A DNA stretch of 64,000 bases from Ditylenchus dipsaci. Lineage: Eukaryota; Nematoda; Chromadorea; Rhabditida; Anguinidae. Shown here one piece after another: positions 57,801-64,000 of the stretch; within the stretch, counting starts at the first letter, position 1; the number at the start of each line of letters is the position of its first letter. The DNA lies in NCBI GenBank assembly GCA_004194705.1, contig SADC01000081.1, positions 186,001-250,000 of the forward strand, written 5' to 3'. A program made the translations under genes and the position numbers. The notes under the pieces are model-generated. The model was not told the DNA's origin. It did not search any database and saw only the letters and a list, made by a program, of their open reading frames with translations.

Positions 57801-60800
57801 AAGTTCCTCTATTCAGACCCCTAAAGTAGAATCGAGTGCTGGGGTATAGTGCAATTTAGCCAAGAGAAAAGTTCGAAAAAATGAAAATTTCGGTACTAGA
57901 ATTAAGTATTTTGGTACTAGAAAAAAGTACCACCCTTTGAAGGCCGGGTAATCCTTTATTCTCGTAAAAATATACGTTTTTTGGCGAAAAATTTTACTTT
58001 TTTAGGGGCAAATTTTTATTTTACTGATTTTATCTAACTTTCTCATCTTTTTTTAAAATGATAACACCATGTAGCCCTGCTCTTCTTGTTTCTAACAAGA
58101 TATCAGCTGTTGCATTATATATGCAAAATATAGCACAAAAAGGTAAAAGTATGAAGCAGGTCAGAAAAATAATTTGGTTCATAATTTTTGCAAATATGAT
58201 GCAACAACTGATATCTCGTTAGAAACTAGAATCGCAGGGCTACTTTGTGGTGTTATCCCTTCCAAAAAAAGACGAGAAAATCAGATAAATCAGTCCGAAT
58301 AAAAAGTTGACCCAAAAAAGTACTATTTGCCGCCAAAAAAGTATATTTGCCCCAGAAAAAAGGCTTATCCTTAAAGGTTCCTTCCTAATATCGGCGCCCC
58401 GTCAATGACCTATATCTCTACCCAGAAAAATAATTTCGCAAATCTGTTTTCAGTGTTTTTTAGTTAGCACGAATTCACCTGATTCCACTTTTCGGATTTT
58501 GGCTGAGCATCCAAAAATCTCAAATTGACCCAAATTTTTTTTCCGACTTTTTTAGAGTTGAAAAATAAAAGCCCCGGGCCTTTATTTTTTTCTGGCCAAT
58601 CCAGTGTTGTTAAAATTTCTTAAATATGACACACATGAGCATAGGTTACAAGCAAGTATACAAAATTGAGAAAATATGGGAAAAAACAAAAATTTAATCG
58701 TTTTCAAATTTTTTTGTCTCGACAAGAAAAGTATCTATTTTGCCGGTCGACGTGTTTGACACACCGTGAATACAGAGAATCCTGCCTGTCACAACGGTTG
58801 ATACGGAGGTTTTAGGGCCTGCTGAGCACGAATATCAAAAACTTTGTGTGCAATGCCCTCAAATAGCCCAATTCCCACAGAGACTCTTTCATTAATGGAT
58901 GGTTATTTCTTCAGTCTCATTAGCGGTGAACATATAGAACATAATTTAATTCAATGCTTACAAGAAAGCTTGAATTTGACAGTGACTTTTTTCATTCAAA
59001 GAGCAGTTTCTTAACCCTAGGACGACCACGTTGACCACAAAGTGGTCACGTCATATCTGCAAAGCTTGGTTTGGCGTTTATAAAAACATTCAGAAAAAGG
59101 GTATGACAATCTAGGAAGGTATAAATCTCAGCTACAAAATAAGATATTTTGCTGGCTGAAGGTACACTAGCCGGCTGAAATATAACCCGTTTATAGTGAC
59201 ATAGGCTGCTGACCACGTTGACCACATTGTGGTCATTATATATGAATAAAATTTTGAAATAATGGTGGGTTGCAAACTCAATAAGTCCAATTATTTTTTC
59301 ATTATTAGTTTTTAGATGGGTTAAAATAAATGTTTGATATGACTTTTGTGTAACCCATTTGAAAAGAGTATTTGAAAAGGTAACAAAATTCTGCTCGTCT
59401 TGTAACCCAGCATATTTGAAAATTGAATTTTCTGATAATGACCACAAAGTGGTCAGTGGCGACCATTTTGACGTGGTCGTCCTAGGGTTAAGTAAATCGG
59501 CTATGCTAAACCCAAATCCGGTGTCAGAATTCTGATATTGCAGGTATTTTACGTCAAACTGTATTTTAAGACAACTTTCAGGATCATTTTTACTTTTGCT
59601 AGGCAGTCCAAAAGCCCTTTTTACTTGACTTTGAAGCACTGTCAGGTGCCATTTTTGCTGATTCTGAATCTAGACTCTGTTCCACGGTTACATGTCTCTG
59701 TGCGAAAATTTCTCATGCTTCTCCTAAAATTATAAATTTAAAAAATCAGCCTAAATCGATTCTTTTAAACTTTCACCGATGATAATTTCATTGAATATAG
59801 GCAAACCACACACCATAAGGAATCCCAAACAAAGGGCTTTCTTGTAAGCATAAAATAAAATGCTGGACTATATGTGTTCACTGCTAACGACCCTCAAGAA
59901 AAAGACATCCATTAATGAAAGAGTCTCTGTGTAAATCGGGCTATTTGAGGGCATTGTTAAAGCATTAAAAAAATAATAAAGCAGTAAATTAAGAACTTTA
60001 GGTTGTGGAGTCAGTCGTAGAAAGTGCCCTAATTTGATACACATATGTTTGCGAAATTGCAGTTTATGGACTACGTGCTTCCTGTTTTAGCGGAAATGCC
60101 TAGGCTGGTCTCTTTGGACATCAATCATCTTGAATTAAATACTGAACAGATAGTCTCCAACACTGAAAAAGTCAGCACATACAATAGAGCATGCCGAACG
60201 CTGTTTGCACGCATGATAAAAATTGCCCGTCTACAACATTTCAGCACATGTGCTGATTTGGGCGTAAAATTAACTTGTGAAGCACTGGTCAACTGCAAAG
60301 TTAGTATATTTGCAACAACAACAAAAATTTGAAATGGTGTAAAGAGGGGGGACATTTACGACTACAGTCGAGCCTGGATAACCGGACACCCCAAAAGTTC
60401 GTTCCTCAGTTGGGTCCGACACTTTTTTAGCCCACTTTTAAATGTTTTTGTCAGTCCTGTTTCCACAGTGTGGTTGCAAATATCGCAAGGATGCCAGTTT
60501 TGCCGATCGTTTTTTAAAATCCAAAAACTTTTTACTCTAAAAAGCAAAACCTCGATAAACGGACACCTATTTCTGAAAAAGGGTGTCCGTTTATCGAGGT
60601 TTTGCTTTTTTAGAGTAAAAAGTTTTTGGATTTTAAAAAACGATCGGCAAAATTGGCATCCTTGCGATATTTGCAACCACACTGTGGAAACAGAACTGAC
60701 AAAACATTTAAAAGTGGGCTAAAAAAGTGTCGGACCCAACTGAGGAACGAACTTTTGGGGTGTCCGGTTACCGTATTTTCTCTAATTATAGACCCGGGTC

Positions 60801-61361
60801 TATAATTAGAGTCGGACAATTTTTTCAAACTTCAAGTGGTCTGAAACTTCTGTTTTCATTAACTTTTTGAGCTCTGTAAAAAGTGCCTGTTAGATTTTTA
60901 AAATTCCTCACAGGCACTTTTTACATAGCTTTAAAAATTAATGAAAACAGAAATTTCAGACACTTGAAATTAGGGAGGTCTATAATTAGAAAAAATACGG
61001 TATCCATGTTCGACTGTATTTAATAAGGATAAATCTGAAAAGTACCACCCTTCGACTGAAAAGTGTTACCTTAGTGTTTTATTTAAGAACTTGAAGAGTC
61101 TATGCTGGACAGGGCGAGCAGGTGTGCCACTACGTCAATTAGGATGCTTAGTGAAAATTCTAGACGAAATTTTCCAGCAGAAAACATGTAGAAAAAGGAT
61201 AATGCTGAGACACTTCGAATCCTGATAAATGCAGGATTTGCTGATGACCCTGAAGACATTGGAGCATACAAACGGCTCAAGGGATATTTCTGCATGACTG
61301 AACCTAGAAGTGAAGTACTGCAACGAATTCGTGTTGAAGATTTATATGATTGCAGTGTTCC
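45833..61361 (+). CDS. F-box / leucine-rich-repeat protein gene, frame-broken, very long introns
   Basis: F-box proteins are substrate receptors of SCF ubiquitin ligases. TTTTCAG ends 20 bases before the ATG. Exons: 45833-45850, 45887-45906 (20-nt microexon, LPNTLL), 45953-46100 (LQIFKNVVLA, then after a break VLERVNRQWSELSKLVGH), 48186-48260 (WKAIGQKFFVLPDEYFPYYK), 54725-54943 (GETLFADHILDMLPNLRHIM), 55975 to about 56220 (LNMVLNECHQLEYLYVKC, LKLLELPGAAQGKILAHF), 56636-56771 (LRCLSLEIDT, WHNLKALSLFG), 60063-60299 (VLAEMPRLVSLDINHLELN) and 61088-61361 (LKSLCWTGRAGVPL, AETLRILINAGFADDPEDIG). The first exons make an F-box; the rest are LRR-like segments. Frame breaks: A5 run after the ATG, near 45990, near 56097 and near 61175. 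There may be further exons beyond 61361. No specific orthologue assigned. Confidence 0.75.
46240..46310 (+). repeat. tRNA-like segment (B-box GTTCGAACCCC)
   Basis: ATTTATAGGTTGCTAGTTCGAACCCC-type sequence in two words: TTTATAGGTTGCTAG and GTTCGAACCCC. A diverged inverse is at about 47885-47945 (GCGTTCGAATCAGCAACC), so the two may be ends of an element of about 1.7 kb. Confidence 0.45.
46484..46646. mobile_element. hAT-type MITE, TIR like the autonomous hAT at 6225
   Basis: CAGTGTTTTCAAAAGTCATA ... TGACTTTTGAAAACACTG, perfect flanks CTCTGGAT at 46476-46483 and 46647-46654. The GTCATAGGCATAGTTTCAAA phrase repeats inside. The first 14 bases equal those of the 6225-8726 transposon, which could have mobilised it. 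The target is the hairpin of a hairpin-block repeat (about 46425-46720). Confidence 0.92.
47341..47730. mobile_element. GGCGGGGG-ended element with 8-bp duplication, phrase arms
   Basis: Perfect flanks GAGTAGCT (47333-47340 and 47731-47738). Ends GGCGGGGGGTTTATTC and inverse. Arms repeat GGATTATTCAACAGTCGG / GGATAATTCAACAG phrases and pair across a loop near 47520. Non-coding. Confidence 0.9.
48340..49510. repeat. Long foldback in the F-box gene intron
   Basis: Arms of about 550 bp. Shared words include GGACCTGCTGAGCACGATGA, CAGGCTACTGAAGTGAATTA, AATGGTATGTCGCTTGC and CAGATTCAGAATCAGCATC with their inverses. A diverged relative in the same gene is at 58797-59935. Confidence 0.85.
49511..50028. 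other. Intronic, small foldback only
   Basis: GAGTGGATCAGATTTCCAGTCAG at about 49780 is inverted at about 49880 (a 60-bp arm pair with GCTTAATCGCTCAGAAATCC). No exon recognised. Confidence 0.5.
50029..50968. mobile_element. Poly-C-armed element with perfect 8-bp duplication
   Basis: Flanks AAATTTTG (50021-50028 and 50969-50976). Ends GCCGCTATTCCATTGTA and TACCCCAATGGAATAGTGCC. Runs of 10-13 C at the left and 12-13 G at the right lie near each copy of the ATTCCATTG phrase. The interior includes the GATGCGCACACCCACATACC block, a GGGGGCGCAGGGGG palindrome and the CTCTGGATGCATG hairpin. Confidence 0.88.
50969..52094. other. Intronic, single-arm repeats
   Basis: Contains repeated TTCGTGGCACATTTCAGC words (about 51040-51135), a one-arm copy of the 25874-type repeat (about 51235-51345) and AT-rich filler. 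No exon recognised. Confidence 0.4.
52095..53048. mobile_element. CTACTATGATATACCCCCC element with perfect 8-bp duplication
   Basis: Flanks GAAATTTT (52087-52094 and 53049-53056). Ends GGCGCTACTATGATATACCC and inverse (one difference). Three phrase copies are in each arm. The core shares the CCTTAGACA/hairpin block and GCGCAGGGGGC palindrome with 50029-50968. A similar left end starts at 63955. Confidence 0.9.
53099..53886. repeat. Near-perfect foldback, arms about 365 bp
   Basis: From GGGGCCGTAGTAACAATCG to its inverse, the arms differ by very few bases and close on a loop of about 55 bases (53463-53519). Each arm holds the palindrome ATCCGCAGCTGCGGAT. A partial third copy of one arm segment (TTTAGTGCTAGCTCTGGTTA) is at about 54032. 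The arms have hardly diverged, so formation is recent. Confidence 0.9.
54162..54538. mobile_element. hAT-type MITE at the same target site as 46484-46646
   Basis: TAGGGTTGGCACACAGTTAAC-type end (TAGGGTTGGCACAC) and inverse GTGTGTCAACCCTA. Perfect flanks ATCCAGAG (54154-54161 and 54539-54546). ATCCAGAG is the reverse complement of CTCTGGAT. The inner foldback has ACGAAGACTCTTCGAAAACG words. The host is a reversed hairpin-block repeat (about 54075-54670). Confidence 0.92.
55242..55738. repeat. Phrase foldback (TTTTGCCCAGGGCAC) with inner foldback
   Basis: GCATATTTTGCCCAGGGCA words at the left are inverted as GCCAAAGTGCCCGGGAC at the right. Inside, about 55380-55650, a second pair (CCTCGAAAAATTTCTTG and inverse) closes near 55480. 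C and G tracts of 8-10 are present. Confidence 0.7.
56417..56495 (+). repeat. tRNA-derived SINE-like sequence
   Basis: A-box TGGCTCAGTGGTCAAGCG, B-box GGTTCGAATCC (exact consensus), then a T run. The T-stem pairs poorly and the ends do not form a good acceptor stem, so it is more likely a SINE head than a working tRNA. Confidence 0.6.
56987..57124. mobile_element. Pogo-like TA MITE, AAGCCGACACC phrase
   Basis: TA then CAGTCGAACCTCGATAAGCC, ending CTTATCGAAGTTCGACTG then TA. GGTGTCGGCTTATCGA occurs in the middle as well as at the end. 138 bp, non-coding. Confidence 0.88.
57366..57943. mobile_element. Phrase element (CTAGTACCAAAATACTT) invaded by a pogo-like element
   Basis: The left arm has three CTAGTACCAAAATACTT units. 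The right arm inverts them (AAGTATTTTGGTACTAGA) and ends near GTACCACCCTTTGAAGG. The pogo-like MITE 57434-57633 separates them. Confidence 0.7.
57434..57633. mobile_element. Pogo-like TA MITE, GTGCACTATGG phrase
   Basis: TA then CAGTCAACTCCCTCCATAG, ending CTATGGAGGGAGTTGACTG then TA. GGTGTGCACTATGGCG is repeated about five times inside, with a 16-G run. Confidence 0.88.
57944..58796. other. Intronic, foldback remnants
   Basis: About 58070-58260 is a foldback (ATATCAGCTGTTGCATTATA and inverse; ATCTCGTTAGAAACTAG). The rest is AT-rich. GTCGACGTGTTTGACACACCG near 58745 resembles the 38057 arm word. No exon found. Confidence 0.45.
58797..59935. repeat. Diverged foldback, relative of 48340-49510, invaded by piggyBac MITE
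   Basis: GGGCCTGCTGAGCACGA, AGAGACTCTTTCATTAATGG and AATGCTTACAAGAAAGC at the left have inverses at 59800-59935. The GATTCTGAATC segment also matches. A TTAA-flanked element sits in the left half. Confidence 0.7.
59015..59487. mobile_element. piggyBac-type MITE
   Basis: TTAA (59011-59014 and 59488-59491) flanks CCCTAGGACGACCACGTTG and its near-inverse. The TTAA target and CCCTAG tip are piggyBac features. TGACCACAAAGTGGTCA palindromes lie inside both ends. An open stretch on the minus strand (59046-59639) has no transposase motif. Confidence 0.85.
60365..61016. mobile_element. Pogo-like TA element, CGATAAACGGACACC phrase, split by a CCGTA MITE
   Basis: TA then CAGTCGAGCCTGGATAACC, right end TATCCATGTTCGACTG then TA. 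The inner arms pair over about 200 bases with AAAAGTTCGTTCC and GGTCCGACACTTTTTTAGC. The centre is CCTCGATAAACGGACACC facing its inverse. A MITE (60771-61000) interrupts the right terminus. Confidence 0.85.
60771..61000. mobile_element. CCGTA-family TA MITE nested in the pogo-like element
   Basis: TA then CCGTATTTTCTCTAATTATA, right end CTATAATTAGAAAAAATACGG in two words (CTATAATTAG, AAAAAATACGG) then TA. The inner pair is AAAAAGTGCCTGTTAGA and inverse. Confidence 0.88.
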
Positions 61362-61393
61362 GTGAGTATTTATATATATTTAAAATATATATA

Positions 61394-62757
61394 CCGTAAA
61401 TCTTCTAATTAAAGCCCATGGGCTTATATTAGAAGATTTCCGGAAATTTTTCATTTGTGGCATTGTGTTTTTCGCCATGAAAACCCCAACATTCTCGGGC
61501 TTACGACCACTCAAAATATAGCCCTGTTCCTTAGCTACATTTTGAGTGGCTGTATGCCTGAAAATGATTGATTTTTCATAGCTTAACACAATGCCACAAG
61601 TAACTTCGGGGGTCACGTCTTCTAATATAAGTAGGGTTGTCGGCCGGCCGAAATTTTCGGCCGGCCAGCCGAGCCGAAAGCCGAAAACCGAAATTTTCGC
61701 CGGCCGAGCCGAGCCGAAAGCCGAAATTTTCGGCCGGCTGAGCCGAGCCGAAAACCGAAATTTTCGGCCATGATTAGTATTCAACGTCTTTGCATTGTGA
61801 AAATAATTTATTTTTCTTCTATGCATAGTAAAAGTCTAAAATGCTTAAATAAAACTAGGCTTAGGCTGGATTTGGATAATTATCCCATTTTCGGACATGT
61901 GAATCTCCATTCACCGCAAAATAGCATTTTTCGTAAAAACGTAAAAAGCAAACATGGGTTTTTACCACTACTTTCTTCTAAAAATGCAATAAAAGATGAG
62001 AGTTAATCATCAAAAGTGGCAATTAATTTTTTGGACTGAAAAACAGCAGGGGGACCAAGGCAGTTTTTTTGAATTTTACGCAAAAATTTGCTTAAAATTC
62101 AAAAAAACTGCCTTGGTCCCCCCTGTTTTTTTTTCAGTCCAAAAATTAATTGCCACTTTTGATGATTAACTCTCATCTTTTATTGCATTTTTAGAAGAAA
62201 GTAGTGGGTAAAAACCCATGTTTGCTTTTTACGTTTTTACGAAAAATGCTATTTTTGCGTGAATGGAGATTCACATGTCCGAAAATGGGATAATTATCCC
62301 AAATCCAGCCCAAGCCTAAATAAAACTCTTTGGACAAACAAAATTTATTAAACACCCACATACAACACTCGCACACAACACTTTGCTTTCGAACAATTAA
62401 AAATTTATTGAAACACCCACATACAACACTCACACACAACACTTGACACACACTTGAATTGACACACACAAGGCTAAAGAATGAGCGAAAGGAAACTAAG
62501 CAAAAACGGGAGCAAACAGAGAAAATTATTTTTTCTTTTTAAAATTTCGGCCGGCCGAGCCGAGCCGAAATCCGAAAACCGAAATTTTCGGCCGGCCGAG
62601 CCGAGCCGAAAGCCGAAAACCGAAATTTTCGGCCGGCCGAGCCGAGCCGAAAGCCGAAACCGAAAAATATCGGTTTTCGGCCGGAAAAGCCGAAAATCGG
62701 CCGGCCGGCCGACAACCCTAAATATAAGCCCATGGGCTTTAATTAGAAGATTTACGG
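61394..62757. mobile_element. CCGTA-family TA element, invaded by a hAT-type element
   Basis: TA then CCGTAAATCTTCTAATTAAA, right end AATTAGAAGATTTACGG then TA. AGCCCATGGGCTTATATT lies inside both ends. It lies just after the 61361 donor of the F-box gene. Confidence 0.88.
61632..62720. mobile_element. hAT-type element with CGGCCGGCCGA arms
   Basis: Perfect flanks AATATAAG (61624-61631 and 62721-62728). Ends TAGGGTTGTCGGCCGGCCG and inverse. Arms are tandem CGAGCCGAGCCGAAA and CCGAAATTTTCGG words. A further foldback fills about 61850-62310 (GGATAATTATCCCATTTTCG and inverse, with a central CAGGGGGACCAAGGCAG pair). No transposase. Confidence 0.9.
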
Positions 62758-62860
62758 TATGCGCTGTATCATGCACGCTTTGATTTAACGCTGGAATGCC
62801 TGATTGTCTCAAGAGTACATTCTGGTGCAGAATTTCACGCTGAGCACGACAGGGAAAAAA
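62758..62860 (+). other. Open stretch after the nested elements, doubtful exon
   Basis: LYHARFDLTLECLIVSR is openly readable at about 62767-62817, but no acceptor precedes it. The following GAATTTCACGCTGAGCAC belongs to a foldback arm. It could be a remnant of the F-box gene. Confidence 0.2.
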
Positions 62861-63885
62861 ATTGAAAAAATCACTATTTACGGGTCAGTTCCCCTACGAA
62901 CCCACGCAGTCAACATTTTTGCGAATGCAACTTCAAGGGGGTAGATCTCGTCAATTTTTACTATCGAATTAAATAAACCATAACTTAAAAATAATAACTT
63001 TAACTACGAAATGTGACCTAAGTTAGAGAGGCCATGATTTCTTGAAGAAAAGCATTTTTTAAATTTTTTGCAGATTCAAAATCTTCATAAAATTTTCTAC
63101 AAAACCATATTTTGACTTTAATCAGTCAATCAAGTGGAAACTTTTCTATACAGTCAAACCTCTATATAACGGCCCCCACCTAAAAGTTCGTTCCCATCTT
63201 GGTCCGACACTTTTTTTAGCTCGATTTTCAAAGCTTTTTTTTAATTCTGTTTGACAGTCTGGTCGCAAATATCGCAAGTATTCCGATTTTGCCGATCGTT
63301 TTTCAATATTTGAATAATTTTACTTTTAAAAAATACAAAACCTCTATATAACGGCCTCTATTTTTTTTAGAGGGCCGTTATATAGAGGTTTTGTATTTTT
63401 AGTAGTAAAATTATTCAAATATTGAAAAATGATCGGCAAAATCGGAATCCTTGCGATATTTGCGACCAGACTGTCAAAACAGAATTTAAAAAAGCTTTGA
63501 AAATCGAGCTAAAAAAAGTGTTGGACCCAAGATGGGAACGAACTTTTAGGGGGGGGGGGCGTTATATAGAGGTTTGACTGTAGCAATTTGAAGATGAGTT
63601 CTTGGCATCTTTCTTTCTTCTTATCAAGCTCACCTTGTTATCTTTAAAATTTCCGGCTATAAACAAAGATAAGATCTGAATAAATTACCACTCAAAGATA
63701 GCTCTGCATTTTCTCTAAAAAATTTATTCACAGACAGTAAAATCTGCAGTATATACAAAGTTACGACCATTTTTCGTACTTTCGTGTCAAGACAAAAAAT
63801 TTAAAAGTTCAATTTTCGAGAAGGCTCGAGCTGGACATTTTAGTCAAAAAATTTTCAAACCAAAAACACCATCGTGTTCAGCGTG
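62825..63885. repeat. Foldback arms around a pogo-like element
   Basis: CAGAATTTCACGCTGAGCAC at 62829 is inverted near 63870 (GTTCAGCGTGAAATTCTGAG). Inner words pair loosely. Its loop contains the pogo-like element 63151-63580. Confidence 0.65.
63151..63580. mobile_element. Pogo-like TA element, CTATATAACGGCC phrase
   Basis: TA then CAGTCAAACCTCTATATAAC, ending GTTATATAGAGGTTTGACTG then TA. The core is shared with 60365-61016 (AAAAGTTCGTTCC, GGTCCGACAC, GCAAATATCGCAAG, GCCGATCGTTTTT). The central hairpin is CCTCTATATAACGGCC facing its inverse. Confidence 0.9.
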
Positions 63886-63954
63886 AAATTCTGAGCCAGG
63901 AGTTCCAAATATCACGCATGGCAAGCAGAGTGTTGAAAGATTTATAAAAGTAAT

Positions 63955-64000
63955 GGCGCTACTGTAATATACCCCCCCCAAAAGCGCTACTGTAATATAC
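63955..64000 (+). mobile_element. Left end of a GGCGCTACTGTAATATACCCC element, cut by window edge
   Basis: GGCGCTACTGTAATATACCC then a second phrase copy. The same layout as 52095-53048 with altered letters. Confidence 0.6.

Noticed and set aside
59046..59639. 197-codon minus-strand open frame
   Set aside because: It runs through the piggyBac-type MITE and its flank, with no transposase motif and biased composition; taken as chance.
62481..62812. Proteins rich in repeated AEPSRKPKTE / SARPAENFG
   Set aside because: Translations of the CGAGCCGAGCCGAAA array of the hAT-type element in both strands.

Overview
The window is AT-rich nuclear DNA from an invertebrate animal (metazoan) genome that I cannot place further. 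It has spliceosomal genes with GT-AG introns, many only about 50-60 bases long with TTTTCAG or TTTTTAG acceptors, and genes typical of animals: an Hrs/HGS-like FYVE+UIM protein, DMAP1, CCDC86 and an F-box/LRR protein. Nothing bacterial, organellar or viral was seen. Gene models below were joined by eye from splice sites and protein resemblance, so exon ends are approximate.

Layout. 1.16-3.36 kb, plus: HGS-like gene. 4.9-15.67 kb, minus: DMAP1, start to near C-terminus. Its largest intron holds a hAT transposon of about 2.5 kb with a near-complete BED-finger transposase, and a plus-strand candidate gene whose 5' half is a tandem array of about 130-bp exon-plus-intron-like modules. 17.92-19.67 kb, plus: CCDC86/Cgr1-like gene, the only fully intact one. 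27.3-29.8 kb, plus: unrecognised gene with a mitochondrial-type N-terminus. 34.2-37.1 kb and about 39.8-39.9 kb, minus: pieces of two or three unrecognised genes. 45.8-61.4 kb, plus: F-box/leucine-rich-repeat gene with ten recognisable exons spread over 15 kb of transposon-filled introns.

Most of the rest is inverted-repeat DNA: small DNA transposons and foldback elements, often nested two or three deep. Perfect or near-perfect target duplications identify several classes: hAT-like (8 bp), Tc1/mariner/pogo-like (TA), piggyBac-like (TTAA), and an unassigned class with 8-bp duplications, GGC/GGT termini and long C or G tracts. A striking shared style is that the arms of many unrelated elements are built from a short phrase of 13-20 bp repeated in tandem and then inverted.

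Except for CCDC86, the longer gene models carry single-base frame breaks, several at short homopolymers. This fits either indel errors in the assembly or recent decay, and the sequence alone cannot decide. Several genes have a splice-acceptor-like AG within about 20 bases of the start ATG, which suggests spliced-leader addition or leader introns.
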